A stretch of 14,367 bases of DNA from Opitutia bacterium UBA3151. Its GTDB lineage: Bacteria > Verrucomicrobiota > Verrucomicrobiia > Opitutales > Seribacteraceae. Positions 14,195 through 14,367 of this stretch are shown here, piece after piece. The notes beneath the pieces were generated by a model, which was not told where the DNA came from, searched no databases, and worked only from the letters and a program-made list of their open reading frames with translations. How positions within the stretch are numbered: position 1 is the stretch's first letter; each line of letters starts with the position of its first letter. A program made the translations under genes and the position numbers. The stretch covers positions 1,735-16,101 of the forward strand of contig DEYT01000156.1 in NCBI GenBank assembly GCA_002364975.1, given 5' to 3'.

Positions 14195-14367
14195 ATGAAA
14201 CCAGAAAATTATATTGCTGAACATGTAAAGAGTCTTCCACATTCTGGAATTCGTGATTTTTTTGCGATTGTTTCAGAAATGCCTCAGGCTATTTCTCTAG
14301 GCATTGGCGAACCTGATTTTGTAACTCCATGGAAAATTCGTGAGGCTTCCATTTTTGCCCTTGAAAA
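14195..14367 (+). CDS. PLP-dependent class I/II aminotransferase, N-terminal part (runs off window)
   Basis: ATG 14195 opens a frame with 57 complete codons that runs to the window end. It reads MKPENYIAEHVKSLPHSGIR, then DFFAIVSEM and AISLGIGEPDFVTPWKIREA. SLGIGEPDF.TP is the classic N-terminal signature of fold-type I class I/II aminotransferases (AspC/AlaT/PatA group), where the G-x-G-x-PDF.TP stretch lines the substrate pocket. The PLP lysine and arginine anchor are beyond the window, so substrate and completeness cannot be judged. It begins 5 nt after the Lrp-family gene and is likely co-transcribed with it. A similar regulator/aminotransferase pairing is known for alanine metabolism in Bacillus (AlaR-AlaT), which is an analogy only. 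Confidence 0.9.
   Translation, partial: MKPENYIAEHVKSLPHSGIRDFFAIVSEMPQAISLGIGEPDFVTPWKIREASIFALE

Overview
The window is a compact, gene-dense chromosomal segment of low-to-moderate GC content from what looks like a Gram-negative bacterium. ADP-heptose (LPS inner core) genes, an outer-surface polysaccharide cluster and a lipoprotein with an N-terminal lipobox support this. My best guess for the lineage is Verrucomicrobiota (Opitutae-like), from the general flavour of the proteins and the heptose kinase / GmhB / Nudix / Lrp / aminotransferase order. That guess is weak because there is no rRNA or other marker gene here. Few genes have a well-placed Shine-Dalgarno sequence.

Left region (1-11051, all + strand): the downstream part of a surface polysaccharide (capsule, exopolysaccharide or O-antigen) operon. 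In order: the tail of a probable glycosyltransferase, a GT4 glycosyltransferase, a CapK/PaaK-like adenylate-forming enzyme, an unusual fusion of a zinc-less MDR dehydrogenase with a Gfo/Idh/MocA oxidoreductase, UDP-GlcNAc 2-epimerase (WecB), a heparinase II/III-family protein, a second GT4 glycosyltransferase, a polyprenyl-phosphate sugar-1-phosphate transferase (chain initiation, resembling the type associated with PEP-CTERM/exosortase), and UDP-glucose 4-epimerase (GalE). Genes overlap by 4-10 nt or are 3-31 nt apart, so they are probably co-transcribed. GalE and WecB supply nucleotide sugars, the sugar transferase loads the first sugar on undecaprenyl phosphate, and the GTs extend it. The CapK-like, fusion oxidoreductase and heparinase-like proteins are the less understood modifying part. 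No flippase, polymerase or export gene is in view, so the cluster must continue upstream.

Middle (11055-11579, - strand): one DUF192 lipoprotein gene, convergent with galE (3 nt gap) and divergent from the heptose genes (18 nt gap).

Right region (11598-14367, + strand): a heptose-7-phosphate kinase (single-domain HldE1/RfaE1), a GmhB-like HAD phosphatase without the usual zinc knuckle, and a Nudix hydrolase form a tight operon. After a 53-nt gap with a possible promoter come an Lrp/AsnC regulator and the start of a PLP aminotransferase that runs off the window.

There are no gene-free stretches over 300 bases, and I saw no RNA genes, mobile elements, CRISPR arrays or defence systems. The most promising material is the CapK / fusion-oxidoreductase / WecB / heparinase block, whose sugar product cannot be named from sequence alone.
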